Positions 45,107 through 54,822 of a stretch of 64,000 nucleotides of DNA are shown piece by piece (within the stretch, counting starts at the first letter, position 1; every line of letters begins with the position of its first letter). The translations under genes and the position numbers were made by a program. The notes below the pieces were generated by a model. The model had not been told where the DNA came from. It did no database searches and saw nothing but the letters and a program-made list of their open reading frames with translations. Location: contig CAVSMM010000013.1 of the NCBI GenBank assembly GCA_963729165.1, positions 62,001-126,000 on the forward strand. Direction: 5' to 3'. Origin of the DNA: JACCZX01 sp963729165 (GTDB taxonomy: Bacteria; Pseudomonadota; Gammaproteobacteria; Burkholderiales; Burkholderiaceae_F).

Positions 45107-45316
45107 CTACGCGCGGATCGATGCGATTAGTGCAGCTGCGGGACCGGTGATGCTGTTTCTAAGCTGTTCGCGGCGTTGCTTGTTCGCGTGCGGATCAAAT
45201 CCAAACCGCCTCCAGGTTGCTGCGATGTCGGTTGCCGCGGCCGGGATGTAGTTGAACCGCAGGTCCAACAATCGGGTGGCGGGATTCCGGTTGTCTTGTA
45301 CATCTCTCATGGCCAT
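45107..45316 (-). CDS. Hypothetical protein, 69 residues
   Basis: ATG at 45316 with GAGGGGC just upstream; an in-frame ATG lies two codons later. The sequence RNPATRLLDLRFNYIPAAA, then TDIAATWRRFGFDPHANKQR, is basic and probably helical. No family recognised; only the ribosome binding site and codon use support it. Confidence 0.35.
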   Translation of the reverse strand: MAMRDVQDNRNPATRLLDLRFNYIPAAATDIAATWRRFGFDPHANKQRREQLRNSITGPAAALIASIRA

Positions 45317-45442
45317 GCCCCTCAGTTTTCAGTGATGTGATCGTGACGAACGCTCGCAACGCAATCATTTCCGATGCCCTGCTTCATTCTTACGTTTGAA
45401 ACAGTGCCGGCAGCGAGCTATTCACGATCTGCACGGTAGGGC

Positions 45443-45471
45443 GAACGGTCGGCGCTCGCCGCCGACCGTTC
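45443..45471. repeat. Strong hairpin downstream of rtcB
   Basis: GAACGGTCGGCG (45443-45454) pairs perfectly with CGCCGACCGTTC (45460-45471) around a 5-base loop. No T run follows on either strand. It lies about 40 bases past the rtcB stop and may stabilise the message end or act as an imperfect terminator. Confidence 0.6.
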
Positions 45472-45509
45472 CACCTTGGCACTACTGAATATTCACAGGG
45501 CTAAACCGC

Positions 45510-46730
45510 CTAGCCCTTGATACACATGATCTGCTTCAGCGTGTGCTCGATGTCGACCAGATCCGCCTGCGCGGCCATCACTGCTTCGATGTCCTTGTAC
45601 GCACCCGGAATTTCATCCAGCACGCCGGCGTCTTTGCGGCATTCGACGCCTTCGGTCTGCCTGCGCAGGTCTTCGACCGTGAATTGACGCTTGGCCGCGT
45701 TGCGCGACAGACGACGCCCCGCACCGTGCGAGCACGAGTGATACGCGTCGACGTTGCCCTTGCCGCGCACGATGAACGAGCGCGCGCCCATGCTGCCCGG
45801 AATGATGCCGAGCTCACCGGCACGCGCCGACACCGCTCCCTTTCGCGTGATCCACACCTTCTCGCCGAAATGTTCTTCGAGCGAGCTGTAGTTGTGATGA
45901 CAGTTCACCGCGTGTTCGCTGGTTCCGACTTCGCGGCCGAACTCGTCGCGCAGCGACTTCAGCACGGCGTGCAGCATCAGGTTGCGGTTATGCGCTGCGT
46001 ACTCCTGCGACCAGCGCAACCCTTCGACGTACTCGTCGAACTCCGGCGAGCCTTCGTCGAGCCATGCCAGATCGCGATCCGGCAAACGACGGTCGTGCTT
46101 GAGCCCCATCTCGCGCGCCATGCCGATCGCTGTCTCGCCGATCGTCTTGCCGACATTGCGTGAACCCGAGTGCAGCATCACCCACACGTGATCCTTCTCG
46201 TCGAGACACAGCTCGACGAAGTGGTTACCGCCGCCGAGTGTGCCGACCTGATTCCACACGCGCTTGTGATCGAATTTGCCGACACGGTCCATGATGCGCA
46301 GTGAGTCGTAGCGATCGTGCAGCTCGTCGCCTTTGCGCTTTAGCGCGATGCCGAACAGGCCATCGTGATGCGTGCTGACCGGCTTATCGTGTGTCGAAAA
46401 ACCGACCGGCACGCGCGCTTCGATCGCCGAGCGAATCTTGACGAGAGAGTCCGGCATATCGTTCGCCGTCAACGAAGTGCGCACTGCGCACATCCCGCAA
46501 CCGATATCGACTCCGACCGCCGCCGGAATGATCGCGCCACGCGTCGGAATCACCGAGCCCACCGTCGCGCCCTTACCCAGATGCACGTCCGGCATGATCG
46601 CGACGTGTCCCGCGACGATCGGCAGCGACGCAATGTTCTTCACCTGCACGACCGCCTCGTGTTCGACCTCCACGCCCTTCGTCCAGGCGCGGACGTTGTT
46701 CAATGCGTTGAGGTCCATAACATTTTCCAT
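45510..46730 (-). CDS. rtcB: RNA ligase RtcB (RNA repair)
   Basis: The start at 46730 (MENVMDLNALNN) gives 406 residues, the normal length; the frame is open 53 codons further but that part is antisense-like and has no binding site. Metal and GTP motifs: IMPDVHLGKGATVGSVIP, AAVGVDIGCGMCAVR (the Cys metal ligand), TLGGGNHFVEL, LHSGSRNVG, INCHHNYS-like VNCHHNY, and YHSCSHGAGRRLSR, where His is guanylylated. RtcB joins 2',3'-cyclic phosphate or 3'-phosphate RNA ends to 5'-OH ends. No rtcA or rtcR is in the window, so control differs from the E. coli operon. It diverges from the binding-protein gene. Confidence 0.93.
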   Translation of the reverse strand: MENVMDLNALNNVRAWTKGVEVEHEAVVQVKNIASLPIVAGHVAIMPDVHLGKGATVGSVIPTRGAIIPAAVGVDIGCGMCAVRTSLTANDMPDSLVKIRSAIEARVPVGFSTHDKPVSTHHDGLFGIALKRKGDELHDRYDSLRIMDRVGKFDHKRVWNQVGTLGGGNHFVELCLDEKDHVWVMLHSGSRNVGKTIGETAIGMAREMGLKHDRRLPDRDLAWLDEGSPEFDEYVEGLRWSQEYAAHNRNLMLHAVLKSLRDEFGREVGTSEHAVNCHHNYSSLEEHFGEKVWITRKGAVSARAGELGIIPGSMGARSFIVRGKGNVDAYHSCSHGAGRRLSRNAAKRQFTVEDLRRQTEGVECRKDAGVLDEIPGAYKDIEAVMAAQADLVDIEHTLKQIMCIKG

Positions 46731-46898
46731 AGAAAATTGTAGACATTGGTGCACGCTGGTGGTTCGATCCAGCGGTACCTTGATTGGCACCGATGTATAG
46801 CTGTAGTTCGTAGCCGCAACGCCGGGTCCACCCGGACGCGGCAAAGATGAGGTTTGGGCGGCTTCGCGCTGACTTGGCGCACACGGCATGCGAGACTT

Positions 46899-48485
46899 AT
46901 GCCAATGGTCGCTCGTCTTCTCCGTTCCTCATCGATCGCGCTGCTTGCGTGCATGTGTCTGGCAGCGCCTTTATCCGCCAAGACGCTGCGCTTTGCCAGC
47001 GCATTCGATCCCAACTCGCTCGACCCGCACGCCCTTGCATTGCTTTATCACTCGCGGGTGGTGACGCAGATTTACGAAGGGCTGGTCAATCGCGATCAGA
47101 ACTTCAAGCTCGAGCCGTCGCTGGCAGTGTCGTGGCAAGCGACCGCGCCCACTGTGTGGCGCTTCAAGCTGCGGCCGGACGTGAAGTTTCACGATGGCGC
47201 GCCGTTCACCGCGGACGACGCGGTGTTCTCGATCGAGCGTGCGCTGGCAAAGACTTCTCAGCGCGTCAGCCAGCTGCGTGGCGTTACCGGCGTGCGCAAG
47301 GTCGATGCGCTAACGATCGACGTGCAGCTCTCGGCGCCCGATGCGGTGCTGCCGGAGAAGCTCTGGCTGATCGCGATGATGAGCAAGCCTTGGGCCGAAA
47401 AGCATGGCGTGATGCTGCCGCAGGACTACAACGGCAAGCAGGAGACATACGCGGTGCGCAACGCCAACGGCACCGGACCGTTCGTGTTGAAAACGTACGA
47501 GCAGGATCGCCGGCTCGTGCTGACCGCGAACCCGAATTGGTGGGGCAAGAGTGGCAAAGGCATCGGGAATCTGACCGAAGCCATTTACACCGTCATCCAG
47601 GCCGACGCAACGCGGCTCGCCGCGCTGGCATCGAACGAAGTCGACTTCGTGGTCGATCCGCCATTTCAGGATGTCGCCCGGATCAAGCGCGACAAGTCAC
47701 TGAAGTCAGTCGAGACCAGCGACCTCGGCATGCAGTATCTGGGATTCGATCAGTCGCGCAACGAACTGCAATTTTCCGACGTCAAGGGACGCAATCCGTT
47801 CAAGGACCTTCGTGTGCGGCGCGCGGTGTATCACGCGATCGATATCGACACGATCATCGCGAAGGTGCTGCGCGGGCAGGCGACTCCGATCGGCACCCAC
47901 GTTTCTCCGCTGGTCGACGGCTATCTGCCAGAGCTCGACAAGCGCCTGCGCTACGACCCAGCCGCGGCGCGCGCGTTGCTGAAAGAAGCCGGCTACGCAG
48001 ACGGCTTCGAAGTGGCGCTCGATTGCGTCAACATCACGTTCCGAGCGGCTGTGTGTCAGGCGATCAGTGCGATGCTGGCGCAGGTGGGGATCCGCGTTTC
48101 GTTTCAACCATCTCCGAGCTCCATCTTCTTTCCAAAGCTGACGCAGGCCACGTCGAGTTTCTTCGAGTTCGGCTGGACGCCGGGCACCGACCCGTGGGCG
48201 ACGTTCAACAATGTCATCCGCACCTGGGACGGCGCCGGCAGCGGCACGTTCAACGCAGGGCGCTATTCGAACCCAAAGCTCGACGCGCTGATCGACGCGA
48301 TTCGTGTCGAGCCGGACATCGCAAAGCGTCGCACGCTGACCGGCGATGCGCTGCGCATCATGAACACTGACCTGCCGTTGGTGCCGCTGTATCGGCGCAA
48401 GCTGACGTGGGTGATGCGGCCGAACATCGATGTCGTGCAATGGCCCAGCGATGTGCTTGAATTGCGGTGGGTTCGGATTAATTAG
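46899..48485 (+). CDS. ABC transporter solute-binding protein, peptide/nickel (family 5) type
   Basis: 528 residues from the ATG at 46899 (a second ATG two codons later). A signal peptide (RLLRSSSIALLACMCLAAPLSA) is followed by TLRFASAFDPNSLDPHALAL, then YEGLVNRDQNFKLEPSLAVSW, VWRFKLRPDVKFHDGAPFTADD and VRRAVYHAIDIDTII, the standard SBP_bac_5 blocks, intact to the end. It would capture an oligopeptide or small cationic ligand in the periplasm. No permease or ATPase genes accompany it; the downstream genes are catabolic enzymes, so it may supply their substrate to a shared transporter. Confidence 0.88.
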   Translation: MPMVARLLRSSSIALLACMCLAAPLSAKTLRFASAFDPNSLDPHALALLYHSRVVTQIYEGLVNRDQNFKLEPSLAVSWQATAPTVWRFKLRPDVKFHDGAPFTADDAVFSIERALAKTSQRVSQLRGVTGVRKVDALTIDVQLSAPDAVLPEKLWLIAMMSKPWAEKHGVMLPQDYNGKQETYAVRNANGTGPFVLKTYEQDRRLVLTANPNWWGKSGKGIGNLTEAIYTVIQADATRLAALASNEVDFVVDPPFQDVARIKRDKSLKSVETSDLGMQYLGFDQSRNELQFSDVKGRNPFKDLRVRRAVYHAIDIDTIIAKVLRGQATPIGTHVSPLVDGYLPELDKRLRYDPAAARALLKEAGYADGFEVALDCVNITFRAAVCQAISAMLAQVGIRVSFQPSPSSIFFPKLTQATSSFFEFGWTPGTDPWATFNNVIRTWDGAGSGTFNAGRYSNPKLDALIDAIRVEPDIAKRRTLTGDALRIMNTDLPLVPLYRRKLTWVMRPNIDVVQWPSDVLELRWVRIN

Positions 48486-48496
48486 GCGCGCGGCGA

Positions 48497-49632
48497 ATGA
48501 CGATCTCACGGTTTTCCTTTCCCACCGACATTCATTTCGGGCCGGGCGCCAGCAAGCTTGTCGGTGATCATCTGCGCGAACGGGGCTTTACGCGCCCGAT
48601 TGTCGTAACCGACAAAGGCTTGGCCGCGCTACCCGTGCTGAAGAACTTCGTCGCAAATCTCGGCGCCGAATTGAATGTTCATCTGTTTGCCGGCGTCCAT
48701 GGCAATCCTGCCGCGTCGCAGGCGATGCAAGGCCGCGATGCGTTTCGCGCCCACCAAGCGGATTGCGTGATCGGCATCGGCGGCGGAGCGGCACTCGACG
48801 TCGCCAAGGTCGTCGCGCTGATGGCGGTGCACGATGGCGACGTCATCGAGTATGCATGGGATCATCCACGCGTGCGGCCGATTACAACACGAACTCCCGT
48901 ACATCGTCGCGCTACCGACGACCAGCGGTACCGGCTCGGAAGTCGGACGCTCCAGCGTCGTCAGCGACGACAAGACGCATATCAAGCAGGTCATCTTCTC
49001 GCCGAAGTTGCTTGCGAAGGCGGTGTTTGCCGATCCGGAGTTGACGATCGACCTGCCACCCGCCGTCACTGCGGCCACCGGAATGGATGCACTGACGCAC
49101 AACATCGAGTCGTATCTTATCGCCCGCGTTTCATCCGTTATGCGACGGTATTGCGCTCGAAGGCGTGCGAATCGCTGCGCGCGCGTTGCCGACCGCGGTC
49201 AAGGACGGGCGCAATCTCGCCGCGCGTGCCGACATGATGATGGCGTCGATGATGGGCGCGATCGCATTTCAGAAAGACCTCGGCGCAGTGCACTCGTGCG
49301 CGCATGCGCTCGGCGCGGTGTGCGATCTGCATCACGGGCTGGCCAACGCGCTGATGCTCGAGCCGGTGATGCAATTCAATCTGGAAACCGCGCGCGCCAA
49401 GTTCGCGGAGTTGGCACACGTCGTTGGCGCCGGCGAAGCCGACGACTTCGTCCCGTGGCTGATGCGACTGAAGCGGGAGATCGGCATCGCGCCATCGTTA
49501 TCCGCGGTCGGCGTGAAGCCGGCACAGATAGCGGCCTTGGTCGACATCGCGGAAAAGGACATCTGCCATCAGACCAATCCGCGCCCTTGCACGCGCGCAG
49601 ACTTTACGCATTTCTTCGAGCAGGCAATGTGA
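48497..49632 (+). CDS. Iron-containing alcohol dehydrogenase (two frameshifts)
   Basis: The ATG at 48497 starts 12 bases after the binding-protein stop. MTISRFSFPTDIHFGPGASK and CVIGIGGGAALDVAKVVALM (NAD-binding GGG) are in the first frame; after an indel near 48880, LPYIVALPTTSGTGSEV and MDALTHNIESYL follow, and after another near 49125, VHSCAHALGAVCDLHHGLAN with the metal histidines, to the TGA 49630-49632. Rejoined length about 378 residues. Expected to oxidise a primary alcohol or hydroxy group to an aldehyde with NAD. The stop overlaps the GTG of the hydrolase gene, so the group is an operon. Confidence 0.85.
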
Positions 49633-50406
49633 AAGGCGCGCCCCAAGATCGGCATCTCGGTGTGCTTTTTTCACGCCGACGCCAAGCGTCCGATATTCAC
49701 CGGCAAGACGCTGCAATATGTCGAGCAGTCGATCGTGCATTGGGTGCAATCGGCCGGCGCGCTGGCACTGGTGATTCCTTCGCCGGAAGGGGAAACGAAG
49801 CGCGGTGATGTGACTTTGCACGACTATGCATCGATGCTCGACGGCTTGGTGCTGCACGGCGGCTCCGACGTATGGCCGGGCAGCTATGGCGAGGAGCCGC
49901 TGAAGCCGGAATGGAGCGGCGACCGCGTGCGCGACGAGTATGAGATCGCGCTGTTGCGCGCGTTCATCGATGCCGGCAAACCGGTGCTCGGTGTGTGCCG
50001 CGGACTGCAGGTGATCAACGTTGCCTTCGGCGGCACGCTGTACCAGGACATTTCAACGCAGCAGCCGGGCAGCGGCACGCACCGTGACGCCGCACTGTAC
50101 GACCAGAATTTTCACGAGATCGAGTTCATGCCGGACACGCGCCTGTCCGACCTTTACCCGGGCGTTTCTCGTGCCCGCGTGAATAGCGTTCATCATCAAG
50201 GCGTGAAGAAGCTTGCCGACGGCTTCACAGTAGAAGCGACGTCGCCCGACGACGGAATGATCGAGGCAATGCGCTGGACTGGCGGCTCGTATGTGAACGC
50301 CGTCCAGTGGCACCCCGAGTTTCTCGATTGGAAGAGCAGCGAGACGCTGTCGGGTGATCCGATCCTGAACGACTTCCTGGCGGCCACGCGAGGCCATTCA
50401 GAGTAA
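49629..50406 (+). CDS. Gamma-glutamyl-gamma-aminobutyrate hydrolase (PuuD-like; frameshift at start)
   Basis: The likely GTG start at 49629 overlaps the dehydrogenase stop; removal of one A from the AAA at 49632-49634 yields VKARPKIGISVCFFHADAKR, the PuuD N-terminus, and the rest is intact. Class I glutamine amidotransferase-like fold: LVLHGGSDVWP, PVLGVCRGLQVINVAFGG (nucleophile Cys), and NAVQWHPEF (catalytic His-Glu). It hydrolyses gamma-glutamyl-amide bonds, releasing glutamate. About 258 residues. Placed between an alcohol and an aldehyde dehydrogenase, it suits a gamma-glutamylated intermediate made by a GS-like ligase such as the one at 32.7 kb. Confidence 0.85.
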
Positions 50407-50412
50407 GCAAGC

Positions 50413-51781
50413 ATGCTGACGGTTCGAAATCCGGCCACGGGGTCGACGATCGCAGAACTGCCACAAGACGACGCGCAGTCGATCGCCGCAAGGTACAGAT
50501 CCGCGCGCACCGCACAGCCTGCGTGGGCCGCAACTCCGATAGCAGTGCGGCTCGACACAATGCGCAGGTTCCGCAGCACACTGACTAACGACGTCGAGCA
50601 CCTCGCTTCCGTCCTCACGTCAGAAACCGGCAAGCCGATTCGTCAGTCGAGAAACGAGATCAAAGGTCTGCCCGCGCGGATTGACTTTTTTCTTGCCGAG
50701 ACGGAAAAGACGATCGCCGCGCGCGAAGTGCACAACGCAGGCGGCATGCGCGAGCAGATTTCGCACGAACCGCTCGGTGTCATCGCCAACATTTCCGCGT
50801 GGAACTATCCGTACTTCGTCGGCGGCAACGTGTTTGTGCCGGCGCTGCTGACCGGCAACGCGGTTCTTTACAAGCCGTCCGAGTTCGCGGCACTGACCGG
50901 TCTGGAGATCGGCAAGCGGTTGCAGGCGTGCGGTGTTCCCGCCGACGTTTTTTCGGTGGTGATCGGCGATGGCGCTGCCGGCGCAGAGCTGATCAAACAA
51001 CCGGTTGACGGGGTGTTCTTTACTGGTTCGTACGCAACCGGCCAGCGCATCGCGCGCGAACTCGGGCCGCGCATGGTGAAGCTGCAGCTAGAGCTCGGCG
51101 GCAAGGACCCGATCTACGTGCGCGAAGACGTCGATGTGGCAAACGCCGCGGCGTCGCTCGCAGACGGCGCGATGTACAACACCGGGCAGAGCTGCTGCTC
51201 GGTCGAGCGCATCTACGTGCATCAAACGATTTACGAAGATTTCGTCACCGCGTTCGTCAAGGAAGTGGCGGGCTTCAAGCGTGGCGATCCGGCCGCCGAT
51301 GACACCTACATCGGCCCGTTGACGCGCGCGCCGCAAATCGAAGTGCTCGAAAGGCAAGCCGCCGACGCCGTGGCAAAAGGCGCCAAGCTCGTTCTTGGTG
51401 GTGCTCGCCTGCCACCACCCGGCAACTGGTTTGCGCCCACGGTGCTGACCCATGTCAACCATTCGATGGACGTGATGCGCGAGGAAAGCTTTGGCCCGAT
51501 CATCGGCATTCAGAGTGTTGCAAGACGACGAGGAAGCGGTGCGTCTGATGAACGACACGGAATACGGTCTCACGGCGGGTGTCTATACGACGAACGAGCA
51601 ACGCGCGAAGTCGATACTGTCGCAACTGCGCGCAGGCTCTGTGTACTGGAACTGCTGCGACCGCGTCAGCCCGCGATTGCCGTGGAGCGGCGTTGGCCAC
51701 TCCGGTGTCGGGCTTACGCTTTCCACCTACGGCATCGAGGCGTTTACGCGACCGAAAGCGTGGCATCTGAAAAACGCATAG
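50413..51781 (+). CDS. NAD-dependent aldehyde dehydrogenase (one frameshift)
   Basis: The ATG at 50413 is 6 bases after the hydrolase stop. ALDH motifs: NISAWNYPYFVGGNVFVPAL, KPSEFAALTGLEIGKRL, VFFTGSYATGQRIA, LQLELGGKDPIYV (general base Glu) and YNTGQSCCSVERIYV (nucleophilic Cys). An indel near 51515 joins SFGPIIGIQ to VLQDDEEAVRLMNDTEYGL and the C-terminus WSGVGHSGVGLTLSTYGI. About 456 residues. The product would be the acid of a glutamylated aldehyde or a simple aldehyde. Last gene of the run ADH-hydrolase-ALDH. Confidence 0.9.
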
Positions 51782-51867
51782 GCCAGTGAGCATCCTGTTT
51801 GCTCCGCTCCGTCATTCCAAAAAAATTGACCTACCTGATTGAAGAGACGCATTTTGGGAAGCCAAGG

Positions 51868-52623
51868 ATGATTCGGATGAACAGGATCGCTGCAGTGTTG
51901 GCAACGTTTGCGGCGCTTACGACGAACGTGCAAGCGGCCGAAATCAGAGTACTAAGCGCCGGTGCAGTTGAGCCGGGACTGCATAGGTTTGCCGAGTTAG
52001 TGAAGCGCGAGACCGGCCACGAGCTGCGGATACAGTTCAATACGGCGCCGCAGATTGCGAAGCGGCTTGCAGATAGCGATGTGTACGACATCCTGATTTC
52101 ACCGCCAGCTGTCATTTCACAGGCCGTCAAGGACGGCAAGGTCGACGCAAGCACACGTGTTCCGCTCGGCCGCGTCGGTGTGGGCATCGTCGTCCGTGCA
52201 AACGCTTCAGCGCCAGCGGTTGCAACGGTCGATCAGTTCCAAGCAGCGCTGCTTGCGGCTGAGTCAGTCGTTTACAACACTGCGTCCACGGGACTCTATC
52301 TCGATAAGCTCTTCGAAAAGATGGGAGTGCTCGATCAGATCAAACCGAAGACCACACGCTATCCAGACGGTGCATCGGTTATGGAACACGTGATCAAAGG
52401 CAAGGGAACCGAGATCGGGTTCGGTGCGATCACCGAGATTCGAATGTATGAACCGAAGGGGCTAAAGTTCGTCGGCCCGCTGCCCGCCGAAATTCAGAAC
52501 TACACGAGTTACGAGGCGGCGGTGATGACCGGCGCGAAAGCTGCCGAGCCCGCACGAGCGGTGTTGAAAGTGCTCGATTCGCAAGCGGGCAAAGCGGCCT
52601 TCGTTGCGGGCGGCGTGGAATAG
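51868..52623 (+). CDS. ModA-like molybdate/anion-binding protein
   Basis: 251 residues from the ATG at 51868 (another at 51877). A signal peptide (RIAAVLATFAALTTNVQA) precedes AEIRVLSAGAVEPGLHRFAE, VYDILISPPAVISQAV and TTRYPDGASVMEHVIKGKGTE, the periplasmic binding-protein type II fold of the ModA family. The GFGAITEIRMYEP block is typical of stand-alone members with no transporter partner, which often bind oxalate-like or other small anions. The ligand is not evident. It starts 87 bases after the aldehyde dehydrogenase and precedes a Kelch protein by 12 bases. Confidence 0.8.
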   Translation: MIRMNRIAAVLATFAALTTNVQAAEIRVLSAGAVEPGLHRFAELVKRETGHELRIQFNTAPQIAKRLADSDVYDILISPPAVISQAVKDGKVDASTRVPLGRVGVGIVVRANASAPAVATVDQFQAALLAAESVVYNTASTGLYLDKLFEKMGVLDQIKPKTTRYPDGASVMEHVIKGKGTEIGFGAITEIRMYEPKGLKFVGPLPAEIQNYTSYEAAVMTGAKAAEPARAVLKVLDSQAGKAAFVAGGVE

Positions 52624-52634
52624 CATGAACATCA

Positions 52635-53716
52635 ATGCATCGTAGAAAATTTCTGTTCGCGGGCGCCACGCTCGCTTTCGCGCGCGCAAGTCGCGCTCAA
52701 TCGGATCACGGCGCACATGGCGATCAATACGAGAGTCTTGCAAAGCCGGGCCGCATTCCGCTACCCGCTGCGGCACAAACGCAGCGCTCCATTGAAAGCC
52801 CCGCGCCCAAGGCAGCGAATGCCGGACGTTGGTTGACGCGCGCGGCACTTCCGCTTCCGCGCAGTGAGATGGCGTGGGCCACGCAGCATGCCGACAGGAT
52901 GCACATGCTCGGCGGCTACGCAGAGCAGCGAGTCGATCGACCGTACCATCAGATTTACGATCCGGTTGCCGACCGCTGGTCAGAGGGTGCGCCGCTGCCG
53001 CGTGGTGCTAATCACGTTGGCGTTTGCGTGCTGATGCCAAACTTTATGCGATCGGTGGCCATCTTGCTCAGAACGCGAAGCCCGACGCGCTGTGCTTCGT
53101 CTTGGAGTTGAAGACGGGTGCGTGGTCTCCTATCGCGCCGTTGCCAAATCGCTGTGGTGCCATCGCCGCAACAGCATTGGGCGGACGGGTTCACGCAATC
53201 GGCGGCGCAATCGGCGACACGCCAGCTGAAAAGAAATCAGTCGACTGGCACTACGCATACGACCCAAAGAGTGATCGCTGGGAAAAGCTCGCGCCGTTGC
53301 CAACGGGTCGCGATCACACGGGAACGGTGACAGTGGGCAACTTCATCCACGTGATCGGTGGGCGCGTAGACAGCTTCCACACGAACTCAAATCTGCATCA
53401 CGCGTATGACGCGCAGAAGGACCGGTGGGAAATGCGGCGTCCGCTGCCGACGGCGCGTTCCGGCCATGGCGCAGCGCTGTACCAGGGCAAGATTTTCGTG
53501 ATGGGCGGCGAGGGTACCGACCGCGTCTACGGGCAGAACGAAGCCTACGATTCCGCGACCGATCGATGGGAAGCGTACGCGCCGATGCCTACTCCGCGCC
53601 ACGGTCTGGGCGCTGCAGTGGTTGGCGGTGCGATACACGTCGCCGGCGGAGGGCCGATTGTCGGTGGCAGCGTTCAGAGCGCTGTGCACGAGGCTTTTAC
53701 GCTCGCAACTGCGTAA
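52635..53716 (+). CDS. Exported Kelch-repeat protein (one frameshift)
   Basis: The ATG at 52635 gives MHRRKFLFAGATLAFARASRAQ, a Tat-like leader (RRKFL). Six Kelch blades follow, each with the GG doublet and the W six residues later: MHMLGGYAEQ...DPVADRWSEG, KLYAIGGHLAQ (after an indel near 53030), RVHAIGGAIGD...DPKSDRWEKLAP, FIHVIGGRVDS...DAQKDRWEMRRP, KIFVMGGEGTD...DSATDRWEAYAP, and IHVAGGGPIVGG. About 360 residues forming one propeller. Exported propellers of this kind bind partners or have mutarotase-type activity; function here unknown. Confidence 0.85.
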
Positions 53717-53732
53717 TCCACCAGCCAGCGCA

Positions 53733-54053
53733 TCACCCACGAAACGTGCTATCCACCGCTTCCAGAAAGCTACGTTCTTCGCGCAGGATCAGCCGTTTTT
53801 CCTGCGCGAACGCGAAGTTCGCGCGGCCTTCTGCATCGGCCTTCAGTCTCGCCCGATACGCTTCATAGGCGGCGAGGCTGTCGAACGCGATCAATCCCCA
53901 CGCGACGTTATTCGTTCCTTCGTACGGCAGAAAGTAGCCGACCAGGTCGCCGCCACAGCGCGGAATGATGCGCGCCCATGTGTCTGCGTACTGCTGGAAT
54001 GCGTCGCGCTGGAACGGGTCGATCTCGTAACGGATGAAGCAGGTGATCTTCAT
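53733..54053 (-). CDS. NIPSNAP-family protein
   Basis: 106 residues, intact. It opens MKITCFIRYEIDPFQRDAFQ and continues with WARIIPRCGGDLVGYFLPYEG, the standard NIPSNAP dimeric alpha+beta-barrel pattern, ending AVDSTFRG. These small cytoplasmic proteins are often paired with ArsR regulators; a function is not established. It diverges from such a regulator 73 bases away, and the shared spacer holds a perfect inverted repeat. Confidence 0.85.
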   Translation of the reverse strand: MKITCFIRYEIDPFQRDAFQQYADTWARIIPRCGGDLVGYFLPYEGTNNVAWGLIAFDSLAAYEAYRARLKADAEGRANFAFAQEKRLILREERSFLEAVDSTFRG

Positions 54054-54104
54054 GTTGTCTCGTCGTGTTCGTAAGGCACGACGATAGCGCCTTGTAGCGC
54101 CGCG

Positions 54105-54128
54105 ATGGTTCGACTACGATCGAACCAT
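54105..54128. promoter_or_regulatory. Inverted repeat, candidate ArsR operator
   Basis: ATGGTTCGA (54105-54113) and TCGAACCAT (54120-54128) are perfect inverted 9-mers with a 6-base spacer. The right arm overlaps the regulator's ATG (54127-54129), so bound protein would block its own start, and it lies in the promoter region shared with the divergent NIPSNAP gene. Confidence 0.65.
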
Positions 54129-54822
54129 GAAAGACGGCCCAAGCATCGTCCGTATCGCCGCTCTGATCGGTGATCACGCCCGCGCAGAGATACTGACGGC
54201 TCTGGTGGGAGGCGAGGCGCTAACGGCGACGGAGCTTGCCGGAGTCGCCAATTTGACCAAGCAGACGATCAGCTCACATCTAGCCAAATTGCTGGATGCG
54301 CGATTGATCGTCGTCGAGAGCCAGGGACGGCACCGGTACTTTCGACTCGCAGACCGCGACGTGGCAGATCTTCTTGAAAGCCTGATGGGCGTGGCGTACC
54401 GCACCGGCGCCGTCCGGGTTCGGACAAGCCCGCGCGAACCCGCATTAAGAAAAGCGCGCGTTTGCTATGACCATCTTGCCGGGGAGTTGGGCGTACTCGC
54501 ACTCGACAGCCTCGAGCACCGTCGCTATGTGCGACGCGACGTTGACGGACTGATTTTCACGCGTGCCGGGAAGCGGTTTTTCGCCGACATCGGAATCGAT
54601 TTTGAAACGCTGGCTTCGCAACGCCGCCGTTTGTCACGCGCCTGCCTCGACTGGAGCGAGCGCCGTCATCATCTTGCAGGCGCCGCCGGTGCGGCGCTAT
54701 TGGACCGATGTTACGAACTCGGTTGGGCGCGACGCGCAAAGGATTCTCGGGTGGTGACCTTTTCACCCGCCGGCGAGCGAGCATTTAGACAGCGATTCCG
54801 CGTGACAGAAAGCGCGTCTTGA
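54127..54822 (+). CDS. ArsR-type winged-helix regulator
   Basis: 231 residues. The HTH is ARAEILTALVGGEALTATELA followed by NLTKQTISSHLAKLLDARLI, with an RHRYFRLADRDVADLLESL wing. The long C-terminal half (FTRAGKRFFADIGIDFETLA, then WSERRHHLAGAAGAALL, where a WSERR-H motif is typical of this subgroup) replaces the metal sites of classical ArsR, so a metal signal is unlikely. It probably controls itself and the divergent NIPSNAP gene. The next gene starts at a TTG that overlaps its stop. Confidence 0.87.
   Translation: MKDGPSIVRIAALIGDHARAEILTALVGGEALTATELAGVANLTKQTISSHLAKLLDARLIVVESQGRHRYFRLADRDVADLLESLMGVAYRTGAVRVRTSPREPALRKARVCYDHLAGELGVLALDSLEHRRYVRRDVDGLIFTRAGKRFFADIGIDFETLASQRRRLSRACLDWSERRHHLAGAAGAALLDRCYELGWARRAKDSRVVTFSPAGERAFRQRFRVTESAS

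Noticed and set aside
46847..48370. Second plus-strand frame of 507 codons over the binding-protein gene
   Set aside because: Overlaps the binding-protein gene in another frame; Arg/Ala-rich product without leader or motif.
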